Shown piece by piece: positions 7,845 through 16,119 of a DNA stretch of 64,000 bases. Within the stretch, counting starts at the first letter, position 1; each line of letters opens with the position of its first letter. Below the pieces are notes generated by a model. The model searched no databases. It was not told where the DNA came from and saw only the letters and a list, made by a program, of their open reading frames with translations. The stretch is from SMYC01 sp965197495 (GTDB lineage: Bacteria; Acidobacteriota; Vicinamibacteria; Marinacidobacterales; SMYC01). Made by a program: the position numbers and the translations under genes. Location of the stretch: NCBI GenBank assembly GCA_965197495.1, contig OZ240210.1, positions 2,914,001 to 2,978,000 of the forward strand, in the 5' to 3' direction.

Positions 7845-9822
7845 CGGAACTTCCGCCGGCTAGACGCATGTAAACCCGTACGTTTAAAGCAGATGCGGCG
7901 GTTCGAAATGTAATGTGTAAGCATGTAATAGTGACAGAACAGTTTATTTTACTGATTTAATCCTGTATAGTCGGCGCATGTACATCGCCAAGGTGCCGAA
8001 CCGCAACTCGCCCCCAGCGATTCTCATCCGCGAAAGCTACCGCGAAGGCGGTGCGCCCAAAACGAGGACCGTCGCCAACATCTCGAAGTGGAAGCCCGCT
8101 CGAATTGAAGCTCTTCGCCAGTTGCTGAAGGGCAACGTGGATTTGGGTGAGGCTCAGCAGTTCGAGATCACCAGAAGCAAGCCTCACGGACATGTTGCGG
8201 CCGTGCTGGGAACGCTGCGCAAAGTTGGCCTCGAGCGAATCATCCATAGCCGCCAGCGCCGAGAGCGTGACCTCGTCGTGGCGATGATTGTGGCGCGAAT
8301 CGTAGAGCCGGGCTCCAAGTTGGCCACGGCCCGTGGTCTATCGAAACAGACCTTGACTTCGTCATTGGGTGAGTGTGTTGGAGTTGAAGATACCAACGAG
8401 GATGAGTTGTATGATTCCCTGGATTGGCTTTTGAGCCGCCAAGCAGCCATAGAGAAGAAACTGGCGAAACGCCATCTGCAGCAGGGCAGCCTGGTTCTCT
8501 ACGACTTGACGTCGACTTGGGTAGAAGGTCGGTCGTGCCCTCTGGCGAAGCTCGGTTACTCGAGAGACGGCAAGAAAAACAAGTTGCAGGTCGTGTTCGG
8601 CTTACTGTGTGAGCGTGATGGTCGGCCGGTCGGGGTAGAGGTGTTCGAAGGCAACACCGGAGATCCCGCAACACTGGGGAGCCAAATTCGCAAAGTCCGA
8701 GAACGTTTTGAGCTTGACAGTATCGTCTTCGTAGGTGACCGAGGGATGATCACCGAAGCCCGGATTCGCGAGGAACTTCGACCGGAGGAAGGTCTCGAGT
8801 GGATCAGCTCACTTCGTGCCCCTCAGATTCAGCGACTTGCAAAAGACGGAATGCTGCAGCCTTCTCTGTTCGATGAACTCGACCTAGCGGAGATCCATCA
8901 TCCTAGCTTCCCTGGTGAGCGACTCATCGCCTGCCGCAACCCTCTTCTTGCTACCGAGCGGGCGCGGAAGCGAGAAGAGATGCTTGTGTCGACGGAGTCA
9001 AAGCTAGAAGTGATTAGCAAAGCGACGAAGCGAGACCAACGTCCTTTGCGAGGCAAAGATACCATCGGCATACGATTGGGTCGAGTGTTCGCTCGGAGCA
9101 AGATGGGCAAGCACTTTCGCTACACCATTACGGACGACGGCTTCGACTTCGAGCGCGACAACGAAAACATCGAGCGTGAGGCGGCCCTCGACAGCATCTA
9201 TATCATCCGAACAAGCCTCACCGAAGAGGCCATCTCCGCAGACGAAGCTGTCAGGACCTACAAAGGCTTGGCAGTCGTTGAACGCGCTTTTCGTTGCTGC
9301 AAAACCGTGGATTTGAAAGTACGGCCCATCTATCACTACAACGCTGAGCGAGTTCGAGCTCACATCTTTCTTTGCATGCTCGCCTACTACGTGGAATGGC
9401 ACATGCGAAAAGCCCTCGTCCCGATCTTGTTTGACGACGACGACCCTGACGGTGCCCATGCCAAACGCTCATCCATCGTCAGCCCAGCAACGCCTTCAGA
9501 CTCCGCCCAGGCAAAGGCTTCTACCAAGAAGACTCCCGACGGGTTGCCCGTTCACAGTTTCAGAACGCTTCTTTCTGATCTTGCTACGGTCACGAAAAAT
9601 CAGGTCGAAAACGAAGCCCGCGGCCTGTCCTTCGTCAGCATCACTCGCCCCACACCCTTGCAGCACAAAGCATTCAACCTGCTCGAAATCAACCCCCGCA
9701 CGATGTAAGCAGTACACACACCTCTCTTCAAAAACAAAGCCAATGATGCCCACACTTACGCTTGTTCATCCGTGGAAGGTCCGACTAGAAGAGAAAGCTC
9801 GCCACATCTCGTCTACACGTTG
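7845..9822 (+). mobile_element. IS1634-family element, copy 1
   Basis: The left boundary is set by the second copy at the right edge of the window: identity starts at 7845 / 63580 and continues past the transposase start. Only three differences were seen over the roughly 420 bases available. The right end is less certain. A weak inverted match (TAGACGCATGT at 7861-7871 against a TAGACGAGATGT-like string read on the minus strand at 9804-9817) puts it near 9820, which agrees with the point where the AraC homology of the neighbouring gene stops. Confidence 0.65.
7978..9708 (+). CDS. IS1634-family transposase
   Basis: 576-residue DDE transposase of the large IS4-related IS1634 group. Visible landmarks are the N-terminal YIAKVPNRNSPPAILIRESYREGGAPKTRTVANISKW segment, shared by this family, a first Asp in LVLYDLTSTWVEG, a second in IVFVGDRGMITEARI, and the C-terminal block AVRTYKGLAVVERAFRCCKTVDLKVRPIYHYNAERVRAHIFLCMLAYYVEWHM carrying the catalytic Glu. 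Length is normal and the frame is intact. Its first 96 codons are repeated with only silent changes at 63713-64000, so this is a recently active element. Confidence 0.9.
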   Translation: MYIAKVPNRNSPPAILIRESYREGGAPKTRTVANISKWKPARIEALRQLLKGNVDLGEAQQFEITRSKPHGHVAAVLGTLRKVGLERIIHSRQRRERDLVVAMIVARIVEPGSKLATARGLSKQTLTSSLGECVGVEDTNEDELYDSLDWLLSRQAAIEKKLAKRHLQQGSLVLYDLTSTWVEGRSCPLAKLGYSRDGKKNKLQVVFGLLCERDGRPVGVEVFEGNTGDPATLGSQIRKVRERFELDSIVFVGDRGMITEARIREELRPEEGLEWISSLRAPQIQRLAKDGMLQPSLFDELDLAEIHHPSFPGERLIACRNPLLATERARKREEMLVSTESKLEVISKATKRDQRPLRGKDTIGIRLGRVFARSKMGKHFRYTITDDGFDFERDNENIEREAALDSIYIIRTSLTEEAISADEAVRTYKGLAVVERAFRCCKTVDLKVRPIYHYNAERVRAHIFLCMLAYYVEWHMRKALVPILFDDDDPDGAHAKRSSIVSPATPSDSAQAKASTKKTPDGLPVHSFRTLLSDLATVTKNQVENEARGLSFVSITRPTPLQHKAFNLLEINPRTM

Positions 9823-10734
9823 GAGCTCACGCCGGTATTCGACCGGAGGCAGATCGAAAGCCCGCTTGAATACCCTAGCAAAGCTCGCCGGTGACATGCG
9901 TAGAGCACCGGCGATGTCTGACAATCTCTCGGGACGGTCATAGGCGCGGTCCAATGCTTTCTTGATATCGAGCGCGGTCTTCGAAGGGCTTGCGACGCGT
10001 CCGACATCGAGAAATTCTTTCGCGCGTTCGAGAGCGCCCATCATTTCCGAGATCGTAGAAGGTGCGACCGAAGGCGGCGGCGCGAAAATGACGGGTCGAC
10101 GTGGCGCGCCCTTGGGAAGTCGCTTTCTTGACGTGAGTCCGATCCATTGCCCACGACAACGCGAGAGGATGGCGCGCACGATCGAGAAGGGAGGAAGAAA
10201 GATGCCATGAGTGCTCTCTGTGGGCGCGACGATGCGATCGCCTCGTTGGTACGCCATCGTGCCGCGAGTCACGTCGACGAGGCCGCATTGCCAATAGGGC
10301 CCAGTCAGCTCATCACGGATGGCGACGTTTTTCACGAGGACCTCTCGCGTCAGGCGAAACACCCCTTCTTCAGCGATCTGTGCCTTGCCTCGAACGTAGA
10401 TGGGGCGTGCGTTACGCCGGCGCCGGCCGCTCACGAGAGCTTCTTTCTCGATGCGCGCCCACTTCTTGATTTGCGCCTCGCGATGCTGCGCGAGAGAGCG
10501 ATTCAGTTGCCGCTCTTTCCAAACGAGCCGAACGGGATGGCGAGACGCTGTGTAGCGCGCCCCTCGTCCCGAGTTGTGCTCCGCGACTCGGCGCTCGAGA
10601 TCGGTAGTAATACCGGTATAGAAACTTCCGTCCGCGCAGCACAGCAGGTAGCAATAGTAGAGTCGTGTGTCGATGGCCGAAGCATAGCAGGAATCGGGCG
10701 CCTGAGAATAGCCTGAGAATCGCTTGAGATTCAC
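9766..10734 (-). CDS. GIY-YIG nuclease domain fused to AraC-type regulator, C-terminus apparently cut by IS1634
   Basis: 322 residues. Residues 25-100 (YYCYLLCCADGSFYTGITTDLERRVAEHN...TASRHPVRLVW) are a UPF0213-type GIY-YIG domain, a small nuclease fold. Residues 105-215 resemble the ligand-binding half of AraC regulators (GVFRLTREVLVKNVAIRDE...THGIFLPPFS). Residues 250-305 form the first HTH of the AraC DNA-binding domain (LSDIAGALRMSPASFARVFKRAFDLPPVEYRREL). The second HTH is missing: the last 18 codons (9769-9822) lie in the presumed end of the IS1634 element. The only in-frame start is GTG 10734, inside an 11-bp tandem repeat, so the first 20 residues are doubtful. Two originally separate genes could have merged. 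Confidence 0.6.
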   Translation of the reverse strand: MNLKRFSGYSQAPDSCYASAIDTRLYYCYLLCCADGSFYTGITTDLERRVAEHNSGRGARYTASRHPVRLVWKERQLNRSLAQHREAQIKKWARIEKEALVSGRRRRNARPIYVRGKAQIAEEGVFRLTREVLVKNVAIRDELTGPYWQCGLVDVTRGTMAYQRGDRIVAPTESTHGIFLPPFSIVRAILSRCRGQWIGLTSRKRLPKGAPRRPVIFAPPPSVAPSTISEMMGALERAKEFLDVGRVASPSKTALDIKKALDRAYDRPERLSDIAGALRMSPASFARVFKRAFDLPPVEYRRELQRVDEMWRAFSSSRTFHG

Positions 10735-10743
10735 CTGAGAATC
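10700..10743. repeat. 11-bp degenerate tandem repeat, four units
   Basis: Units GCCTGAGAATA, GCCTGAGAATC, GCTTGAGATTC and ACCTGAGAATC lie head to tail between the divergent GIY-YIG/AraC gene and the PLP decarboxylase gene. The repeat covers the annotated start of the former and ends two bases before the ATG of the latter. It could be an operator array or a slippage product. Confidence 0.75.
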
Positions 10744-10745
10744 AA

Positions 10746-12197
10746 ATGATAAGCTTTCTTGATATGGATCAAGGAAGAACGTTCGAATTGGACGCGCGAG
10801 ATGCGTTGAGCGCCGATGCGTTGAGACGATTTGCCCACGACGCGGTGGATTGGATGGTCGACTACATGACCGAGCCCGGCGGCGACGGGCCGATCCTTTC
10901 TCCCGAGCTCACGAAGGACGTCTTCGACCTCTTTCGCGAAGAGCTACCGATCGAAGGGAGCGCACCCGCCGCCGTGTTCGAGGAGTTTCGCGAGAAAATC
11001 GTGCCCCATGCGACGCACCTTCAGAGCCCCGGGAACTTTGCCTACATCCCAAACTCGACGGGCGTCGTTGGTGTCGTCGCCGACATCTTGGCGGCCACGA
11101 TGAATCAGAACGTCAGTCTCGTTCGAGGAGGACCCACAGCCGCTGCCGTCGAGGCTCAGGTCGTCGGCTGGCTACAGTCTCTGCTTGCTTATCCCAAAAG
11201 TGGCAGTGGTGTTCTCACGAGCGGCGGCTCGCTGGCGAACTTGATGGGGCTAGCGCTTGCCCGCCATCGAGCCGGCGCCGGAGACGATCTCACTTTCTAT
11301 TTTTCGGAAGAGACCCACAGCTCTATGGACCGAGCGTTGCGATTTCTCGGGCTTCCTCCCGAGGCACTCCGAAGGCTGCCGACCGACGACAAGTTCCGCA
11401 TGAGCCCGGAGGCCCTGGAGCAGGCTGTCAAAGACGACCGCGCTCGCGGAAAAAGGCCCGCCGCCGTCGTCGCGACCGTAGGGACGATTGGCAGTGGCGC
11501 GGTCGATCCACTCGAAGAGCTCGCAGGCGTTTGCGAGCGCTATGGCCTCTGGCTCCACGTCGACGGCGCCTACGGGGCTCTATCGGCGGCTGCCGAAAGC
11601 GGCGCATGGATGCGCTCGGGACTCGCGCGCACGGACTCCCTCTCCATCGATCCGCACAAATGGCTCTTCGTTCCCGTGGGCACGAGCTGCCTGCTCGTGC
11701 GCGATGTCGACTTCATGCGGCGCTTCTTCACGGTGGTGCCGGAATACCTGAAAGTAAGCGCTTCCGAAGGTGAGATCCGCCAACCCATGGAGCATACGAT
11801 GGAGCTTTCGCGGCGCTTCCGCGCGCTTCGGCTCTGGATGTCGCTCAAAGTCTATGGAGCGCGCGCCGTACGGGAGAAAATCGAAGATCACCTGCGATGG
11901 ACGCAACTTTTCGCGTCCTGGGTCGAAGCGGCCCCGGGTTTCGAGCTGTCCGCGCCGGTGATGACGAGCACCGTGTGCTTTCGTTACGTGCCTTCCGAGG
12001 TCGAGAGTGAGGAGGCACTCGACCGCTTGAACGAAGAGCTCATGGAACGGATGAATCGCGAGCCCGGACTCTTCGTCTCGCGCAATCGACTGCGTGGACG
12101 TTTCACGCAGAGAGTGTGCATCACCCACCTCCGGACGACCGAAAACGATATTCTTCGTTTGTGGGAGTCGTATCAGAAGTTGGCGGTGACGTTGTAG
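10746..12197 (+). CDS. Group II pyridoxal-phosphate decarboxylase (aromatic/amino-acid decarboxylase family)
   Basis: 483 residues. The PLP-binding lysine is in SIDPHKWLFVPVGTSCLLVRD, preceded by LWLHVDGAYGAL (the Asp that contacts the pyridine nitrogen) and VATVGTIGSGAVDPLEEL. The N-terminal HATHLQSPGNFAYIPNSTG substrate-side segment and GGSLANLMGLALARH cofactor loop are those of aromatic-L-amino-acid/tyrosine decarboxylases. It releases CO2 from an amino acid to give the amine; the substrate is unresolved. It is cytosolic. Start could be ATG 10746 or ATG 10764 (MDQGRTFELD); neither has a clear ribosome site. It converges with the chimeric aminotransferase gene 16 bases downstream. Confidence 0.85.
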   Translation: MISFLDMDQGRTFELDARDALSADALRRFAHDAVDWMVDYMTEPGGDGPILSPELTKDVFDLFREELPIEGSAPAAVFEEFREKIVPHATHLQSPGNFAYIPNSTGVVGVVADILAATMNQNVSLVRGGPTAAAVEAQVVGWLQSLLAYPKSGSGVLTSGGSLANLMGLALARHRAGAGDDLTFYFSEETHSSMDRALRFLGLPPEALRRLPTDDKFRMSPEALEQAVKDDRARGKRPAAVVATVGTIGSGAVDPLEELAGVCERYGLWLHVDGAYGALSAAAESGAWMRSGLARTDSLSIDPHKWLFVPVGTSCLLVRDVDFMRRFFTVVPEYLKVSASEGEIRQPMEHTMELSRRFRALRLWMSLKVYGARAVREKIEDHLRWTQLFASWVEAAPGFELSAPVMTSTVCFRYVPSEVESEEALDRLNEELMERMNREPGLFVSRNRLRGRFTQRVCITHLRTTENDILRLWESYQKLAVTL

Positions 12198-12213
12198 ACG
12201 GCAAGTGCGGCCT

Positions 12214-13326
12214 TCAAGCGCATGAGACGATTGCCTTGACGAGGCGCGCGACCTCTTCCTCGGTGTTGAAGAAATGACAGGCGACCCGAAGGAACCGGTG
12301 GTCTTTGACGCTCACGAGAAACTTGCGTTCTTCCAAGCACGCTTGGATCTCGGCCGCGTGGCTCATCTCGAAGCTCACGATGCCGGCGCGCTCCTCCCAT
12401 GCGTCGGAGGTCGCAGCCTCGAGGCCCGCGGCTCGTGCGCATTCGAGTAGCTCCGTCGTGAGCTTCTTGACGCGTGCCTCGATGTTCTCGAGCCCGAGCT
12501 CTCTCAAGAACTCCGAGGAGCGCTTCAGCACCGCGAGGCCGAGATGATTCGGGTTGCCATACTCGAAACGGTGCGCGCCCGCGGCGAGCTCGAGCGTCTC
12601 ATCCCACTTATTGGGCGACGCAAAGCTGAACTTCGCGGCATAGGGTGGCTCGACCCGCGGGATGACGTCTTCGCGCACGTAGAGAAATCCAGCCCCCGCG
12701 AGACCGAGAAGACCTTTGTGGCCGCCGCAGGCGATCGCGTCCGCCTCGAGGGCGACGAGCGGGGTCGCCAGCACACCCACGCCCTGGATCCCGTCGACGA
12801 CGAGCAACACGTCACGTTCGCGGCACGCACGGCCGAGCGCTGGCAGACCGAAGCGATATCCAGTCCCGTGGGTGACCCAAGATACCGCGACGACGCGCGT
12901 GCGCGCGCTGAGTTTTTGGATCAAGTCGGGAGCTCCGCCGGACGCGATCGTGATCGTGACGCCACGCTCAGCGAGACGCCGCCAAGGGAGCAGGTTGGCC
13001 TCGTGCTCGAGATCGCTGACGATCACTTCGTCTCCTTCACCGAGGCCGAGGCCGGAGGCGAGGATGTTGATCCCCTCCGAAGTGTTCTTGACGAAGGCGA
13101 GCGTGTGCGCGGGTGCGCCGACGAGCGCGGCCAGCGACGCGCGGGTTTCTTCGCACCGCTCCGTTTCCTTCATAACATCCGGTAGGTTGGGTTGAGGGTC
13201 CCAAGTAACTTGGGACGCGTTCACATGCGTCGAGCTGTCTTCTACCGACGAGGTGGCGGACGTCATCGCCAGCACTGCCACTGCCATTGTCATTGTCGTT
13301 GTCATAATCAGTGCGATTCTTCTCAT
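12214..13326 (-). CDS. Class V aminotransferase / cysteine-desulfurase-like protein with a foreign signal-peptide N-terminus (chimera)
   Basis: From residue 55 the protein is a fold-type I PLP enzyme of class V: ETRASLAALVGAPAHTLAFVKNTSEGINILASGL, the Asp in LLVVDGIQGVG, and the Schiff-base Lys in ACGGHKGLLGLAGAGFLYV. Instead of the usual first 60 residues it begins with a signal peptide (RRIALIMTTTMTMAVAVLAM) and then NASQVTWDPQPNLPDVM, which looks like the start of a secreted cupin-type protein. A deletion seems to have joined two genes. Part of the signal region is encoded by six-base repeats (13271-13306). The ATG at 13326 overlaps the stop of the upstream glycosylase frame (ATGA). Catalytic function is doubtful, because the substrate loop near the N-terminus is lost. 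Confidence 0.6.
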   Translation of the reverse strand: MRRIALIMTTTMTMAVAVLAMTSATSSVEDSSTHVNASQVTWDPQPNLPDVMKETERCEETRASLAALVGAPAHTLAFVKNTSEGINILASGLGLGEGDEVIVSDLEHEANLLPWRRLAERGVTITIASGGAPDLIQKLSARTRVVAVSWVTHGTGYRFGLPALGRACRERDVLLVVDGIQGVGVLATPLVALEADAIACGGHKGLLGLAGAGFLYVREDVIPRVEPPYAAKFSFASPNKWDETLELAAGAHRFEYGNPNHLGLAVLKRSSEFLRELGLENIEARVKKLTTELLECARAAGLEAATSDAWEERAGIVSFEMSHAAEIQACLEERKFLVSVKDHRFLRVACHFFNTEEEVARLVKAIVSCA

Positions 13327-14210
13327 AAGCGCTCCTGTCGAGGCCCTCGTCTCGGGGCCGTTACACCGTGCATCCACACGAGACGTATCACACGAAAGCG
13401 GTGTCCGCGATAAGGCTCGAGGAGCTCGACTATGCGTTCTTCGGAAGCCCGCTCTTCGCCCGCCAACAAATAAGCGATCGTGTCAGGGAGATTGTAATCC
13501 CCGAGGAGCAACGCATCGGGTGCGCCGAGCGCTGTACCCTGCACATAAGCGATCGTCCAGGGCCCGATGCCGCGTATCGCGGCCAGACGCTGAGCGAAAG
13601 TTTCGGCGCCCATCCCGGCGGCCTCTTCGATGCGCGCCGCGTATTTGGCGACGCGTTGGATCGTACGGGCTTGTTTGGGGCGCACACCAAGCGCTATGAG
13701 CGCGTAGTCGGGGGTCGAGGCGAGCGTTCGCGGGTCGGGTGGAAGACGGAGCTCGACCGGTCCGGGCGCGGGCGCGCCGAGCTTTCGTACGAGCTTGCCC
13801 TAGGAGCTGCAGGCCTCTTGCCAAGTGATGAGCTGGAGCAACGTCACTTGGACGACGCGGTGGACGATGCGCGGGAACGTTGGCAAGTGGATCCCCGGAT
13901 ATTGCCGCTATAGCTTTCGGACGACACCGCCGTCCGGCTCGAACGTTTCAGGGTTGTCCTCGAGGCCAAGAAGCTTCGCGGCGTGCGGCATGAGCCAGGG
14001 GGCGCCGTCCCCAAAACCGTGAACGGTGAGCTTCCGGCCGCGTTGTTCCACCGCGAGACTCGCTGGGCCTTCGGGCGTTCCGAGCGCCAGGGCGAAGGCG
14101 CCGTCTTCGAGGCGCAACGTGGGATCATATTTTCCCATGCGCGAGGCCGCCATCGTGCGTCTCAAGTCGTAGGCTTCGGGTGCTTCGAGCTCGACGGTGA
14201 TATCGGCCAA
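13323..14210 (-). pseudogene. AlkA-type HhH-GPD DNA glycosylase with two in-frame amber codons
   Basis: One reading frame runs from a TTG at 14210 (LADITVELEAPEAYDLRRTMAASRMGKYDPTLRLEDG) to 13323, interrupted only by TAG at 13908-13910 and TAG at 13800-13802. Between the stops is YPGIHLPTFPRIVHRVVQVTLLQLITWQEACSS; after the second come the helix-hairpin-helix AAIRGIGPWTIAYVQGTALGAPDALLLGDYNLPDTIAYLL and the conserved glycosylase C-terminus. The family (3-methyladenine glycosylase II) excises alkylated bases. No frameshift is needed to read the whole protein, so the damage is two point mutations or equivalent assembly errors. Amber is an ordinary stop in neighbouring genes (cspA, S1), so codon reassignment is unlikely. 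Confidence 0.75.
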
Positions 14211-14221
14211 CGTGGATCCTG

Positions 14222-14850
14222 TCAGAGCACGTCGCGGCGATGATCGGGGAACACGCGCGATACCTTGTGCTCGCCCACGCTCCAAGCAGACGCCGAGCCA
14301 TTGGAGAGCGCCGGGTAGTTGAAGATCCGGAACAGTATGAGAGGCCCTTCCGTGTAGAGCCGGGAAAAAAATTGACCTCGAGCCCGAGGCTGAGCGCCAT
14401 GATTTCCATTACGCGCCGGCCGAGCGCGGACATGGCATCCATATAGTCGAGCACGATCGCACCGAGGTCGCTGTCTTCGGGGAAGAGATTGCGGCCGTGG
14501 AGCGGGGTTTTCGTGCGTACTTTGGGGTGGCTCTCGTCGAGCTCTGCGCCGAAATAGGGGCCTTCCTTCTGGTCTGCGATCCCCGAGGTCAGCTCGGCGC
14601 CAGCGGGGAAATAGCCGCGCCAGGCGCGGCCTCCGAGCTCCAGGCGGATCTTCAGCTTGTCGCTTGGCTCGCGTGCGAAAAAGGCGCGGCTCGCGAGCAT
14701 CAGCTCGAGCTCTAGCCTTTCGTCGACACCGTGACCGATGATGTAGAAAAAACCACTCTCGACTGCCCCGCGCCGGATCCGTGCAGGAGCGCCCGCATCT
14801 TGAATGTTGATGACGGGCAGGAAAGTCGTTCGGGTCACATGGGCGATCAT
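14222..14850 (-). pseudogene. 2-oxoglutarate/Fe(II) oxygenase (isopenicillin-N-synthase family), frameshifted and internally deleted
   Basis: The N-terminal half is typical of IPNS-like dioxygenases: LPVINI, ESGFFYIIGHGVDERL, SRAFFA, WRGYFPAGAELTSGIADQKEGPYFGAEL. At the run of seven A at 14370-14376 (T on the coding strand) one base is missing; the next frame continues LYTEGPLILFRIFNYPAL and ...VGEH, the first iron-ligand His. Directly after VGEH the sequence jumps to KVSRVFPDHRRDVL and stop, which is what the extreme C-terminus of this family looks like. About 100 residues carrying the other iron ligands and the 2OG-binding Arg are gone, so the product would be dead. Confidence 0.75.
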
Positions 14851-14889
14851 GAGGCTCTTCGGGCAGTCGTGCAAATAGCCGGTTGGGCT

Positions 14890-14918
14890 TTGACACACGG
14901 TCTAGGTCGCGGTAGGGT
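14890..14918 (+). promoter_or_regulatory. Sigma-70-type promoter for cspA
   Basis: TTGACA at 14890-14895, a 17-base spacer, then TAGGGT at 14913-14918. Transcription would start near 14925 and give a leader of about 150 bases before the cspA ATG. Confidence 0.6.
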
Positions 14919-14961
14919 TTTCTTTGTAGAGTGTAGTTTTTCTCTACCTGTACCAGCAGTG

Positions 14962-15000
14962 GACCGCAGGGAGAAAAGACTTTGCCCTGTGGTCTTTTTT
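14962..15000 (+). promoter_or_regulatory. Terminator-like hairpin inside the cspA leader (possible attenuator)
   Basis: GACCGCAGGG (14962-14971) pairs with CCCTGTGGTC (14985-14994) with one G-U pair and is followed by six T. It lies between the promoter and the gene, so it may act as an attenuator or a temperature-sensitive leader element. A second hairpin (CCCGG CTTCGG CCGGG type) follows at about 15027-15043. Confidence 0.6.
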
Positions 15001-15073
15001 GTTGCCAGTGCGAGGTCTACACAATACCCCGGCTTCGGCCGGGTCAAATTTTGAGGAAAGGAGGTAGACCCGC

Positions 15074-15274
15074 ATGGCAGAAGGCACTGTGAAGTGGTTC
15101 AACGATAGCAAGGGTTTCGGATTCATTCAGCGTGAAGACGGACCTGACGTTTTCGTCCACCACTCGGCTATCGTCGGCACAGGTTTCAAATCGCTCCAAG
15201 AAGGTGAGCGAGTCGAGTTCGAGATCACCCAGGGACCCAAGGGACCCCAGGCCGCGAACGTGAAGCCCGTCTAG
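15074..15274 (+). CDS. cspA: Cold-shock protein, CspA family
   Basis: 66 residues, one cold-shock/OB domain. The RNP1 motif KGFGFIQ and RNP2 motif VFVHHSAI are intact; these bind single-stranded RNA and melt secondary structure. A strong site (AAAGGAGG, 15056-15063) precedes the ATG. The gene has its own promoter, a long leader with two hairpins and a classical terminator downstream, an arrangement expected for cold-regulated csp genes. The frame is complete and length is standard. Confidence 0.95.
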   Translation: MAEGTVKWFNDSKGFGFIQREDGPDVFVHHSAIVGTGFKSLQEGERVEFEITQGPKGPQAANVKPV

Positions 15275-15291
15275 TCGACCTGTTCCAGGCT

Positions 15292-15333
15292 AAAAGCCCC
15301 GTCGCCTTTTGGCGGCGGGGCTTTATTCTTTCA
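15292..15333 (+). terminator. Rho-independent terminator of cspA
   Basis: AAAGCCCCGTCGCC / GGCGGCGGGGCTTT stem (with one mismatch) with a TTTT loop, followed by ATTCTTT. It lies 18 bases after the cspA stop. Confidence 0.9.
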
Positions 15334-15446
15334 GGCTAGGCCGCTCGGCCTTCGAGATCACATCGCGCAAGAGAATAGCTTCTGGCTCGAGACATTCTCC
15401 GACGCTCGCGCCGTCTCGCTCCGCGGCTTTCTTTTCGGCGAGGACC

Positions 15447-15674
15447 TCAAGGAAGTGATAAAGCGCGCTTCGCGGCTTCGAGAAGCTCGGGCGCCGCGGC
15501 AATCAGAAGTCCGTTATGCTCATCGAGCACACCGTATTTCAATCCCTCATGGCTTCCGCCAGCGACGACGACCTCTTCGTCTTCGCCGATGATGAACCCG
15601 CCGTCCTCGTCATCCATCCACGCGGTACCGTCTTCGAAGCCGATGCGCCACGGCCCCGGTGTGTACTGAGGCAT
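15447..15674 (-). CDS. Small phage-type protein of unknown function (TPGPW ... LIAAAPELLEAA)
   Basis: 75 residues. The N-terminal YTPGPWRI and C-terminal NGLLIAAAPELLEAAKRAL are the two blocks of a small protein family seen repeatedly in phages and prophages, with an acidic variable middle (MDDEDGGFIIGEDEEVVVAGG). No function is established. A GGGGAAGGGG stretch seven bases or so before the ATG serves as ribosome site. It follows vapBC on the same strand with a 37-base gap and could be a small piece of mobile-element cargo. Confidence 0.6.
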   Translation of the reverse strand: MPQYTPGPWRIGFEDGTAWMDDEDGGFIIGEDEEVVVAGGSHEGLKYGVLDEHNGLLIAAAPELLEAAKRALSLP

Positions 15675-15711
15675 TGCCCCTTCCCCTTTCTCCCGTCTCT
15701 CCTTAACGCAG

Positions 15712-16119
15712 CTATGTAAGAAGTTCGTCCCAATCCTCCCAGCTCAATCCGACGATCCTCGAGAGCTCGTCCACGTTATGCGTGACGAGCGTCAGTTCGT
15801 AAGTCACGGCAATCGAAGCGATCATCAAGTCGTTCGCCCCGATGGATTGTCCAATGCGCTCGAGCTCCGAGCGAATGACGCCGTAGTTGTTCGAGCAATC
15901 GTCATCGAAAGGAATGGAGACGAGCGGCGCGAAAAACGTGTGGAGGACGCGAAGGTTTTCCGCGGGCCGAGCGCTTTTGCGCGCGCCGTAGACGAGCTCG
16001 GCCTTCACGACGGAACAGAGCTGTATCTCGGACGGCGGCTTCGATTGGAATCTCTCGATGAGCTCGGTCGATGACTCATTCAGTATCTTGATGCACGCGT
16101 TTGTGTCCAGAAGATACAT
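15712..16119 (-). CDS. vapC: PIN-domain ribonuclease toxin, VapC type
   Basis: 135 residues. The metal-binding acidic residues of PIN nucleases are visible: Asp in YLLDTNACI (residue 5), Glu in VVKAELVYGARKS (about 41), Asp in GANDLMIASIA (about 98) and a C-terminal Asp in THNVDELSRI. VapC toxins cleave tRNA or rRNA and stop translation when the antitoxin is degraded. The start overlaps the end of the antitoxin gene by 44 bases, which is usual for coupled toxin-antitoxin pairs. Confidence 0.9.
   Translation of the reverse strand: MYLLDTNACIKILNESSTELIERFQSKPPSEIQLCSVVKAELVYGARKSARPAENLRVLHTFFAPLVSIPFDDDCSNNYGVIRSELERIGQSIGANDLMIASIAVTYELTLVTHNVDELSRIVGLSWEDWDELLT

Noticed and set aside
13323..14210. 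Reassignment of TAG to an amino acid
   Set aside because: Several intact genes in the window end with TAG at the expected position.
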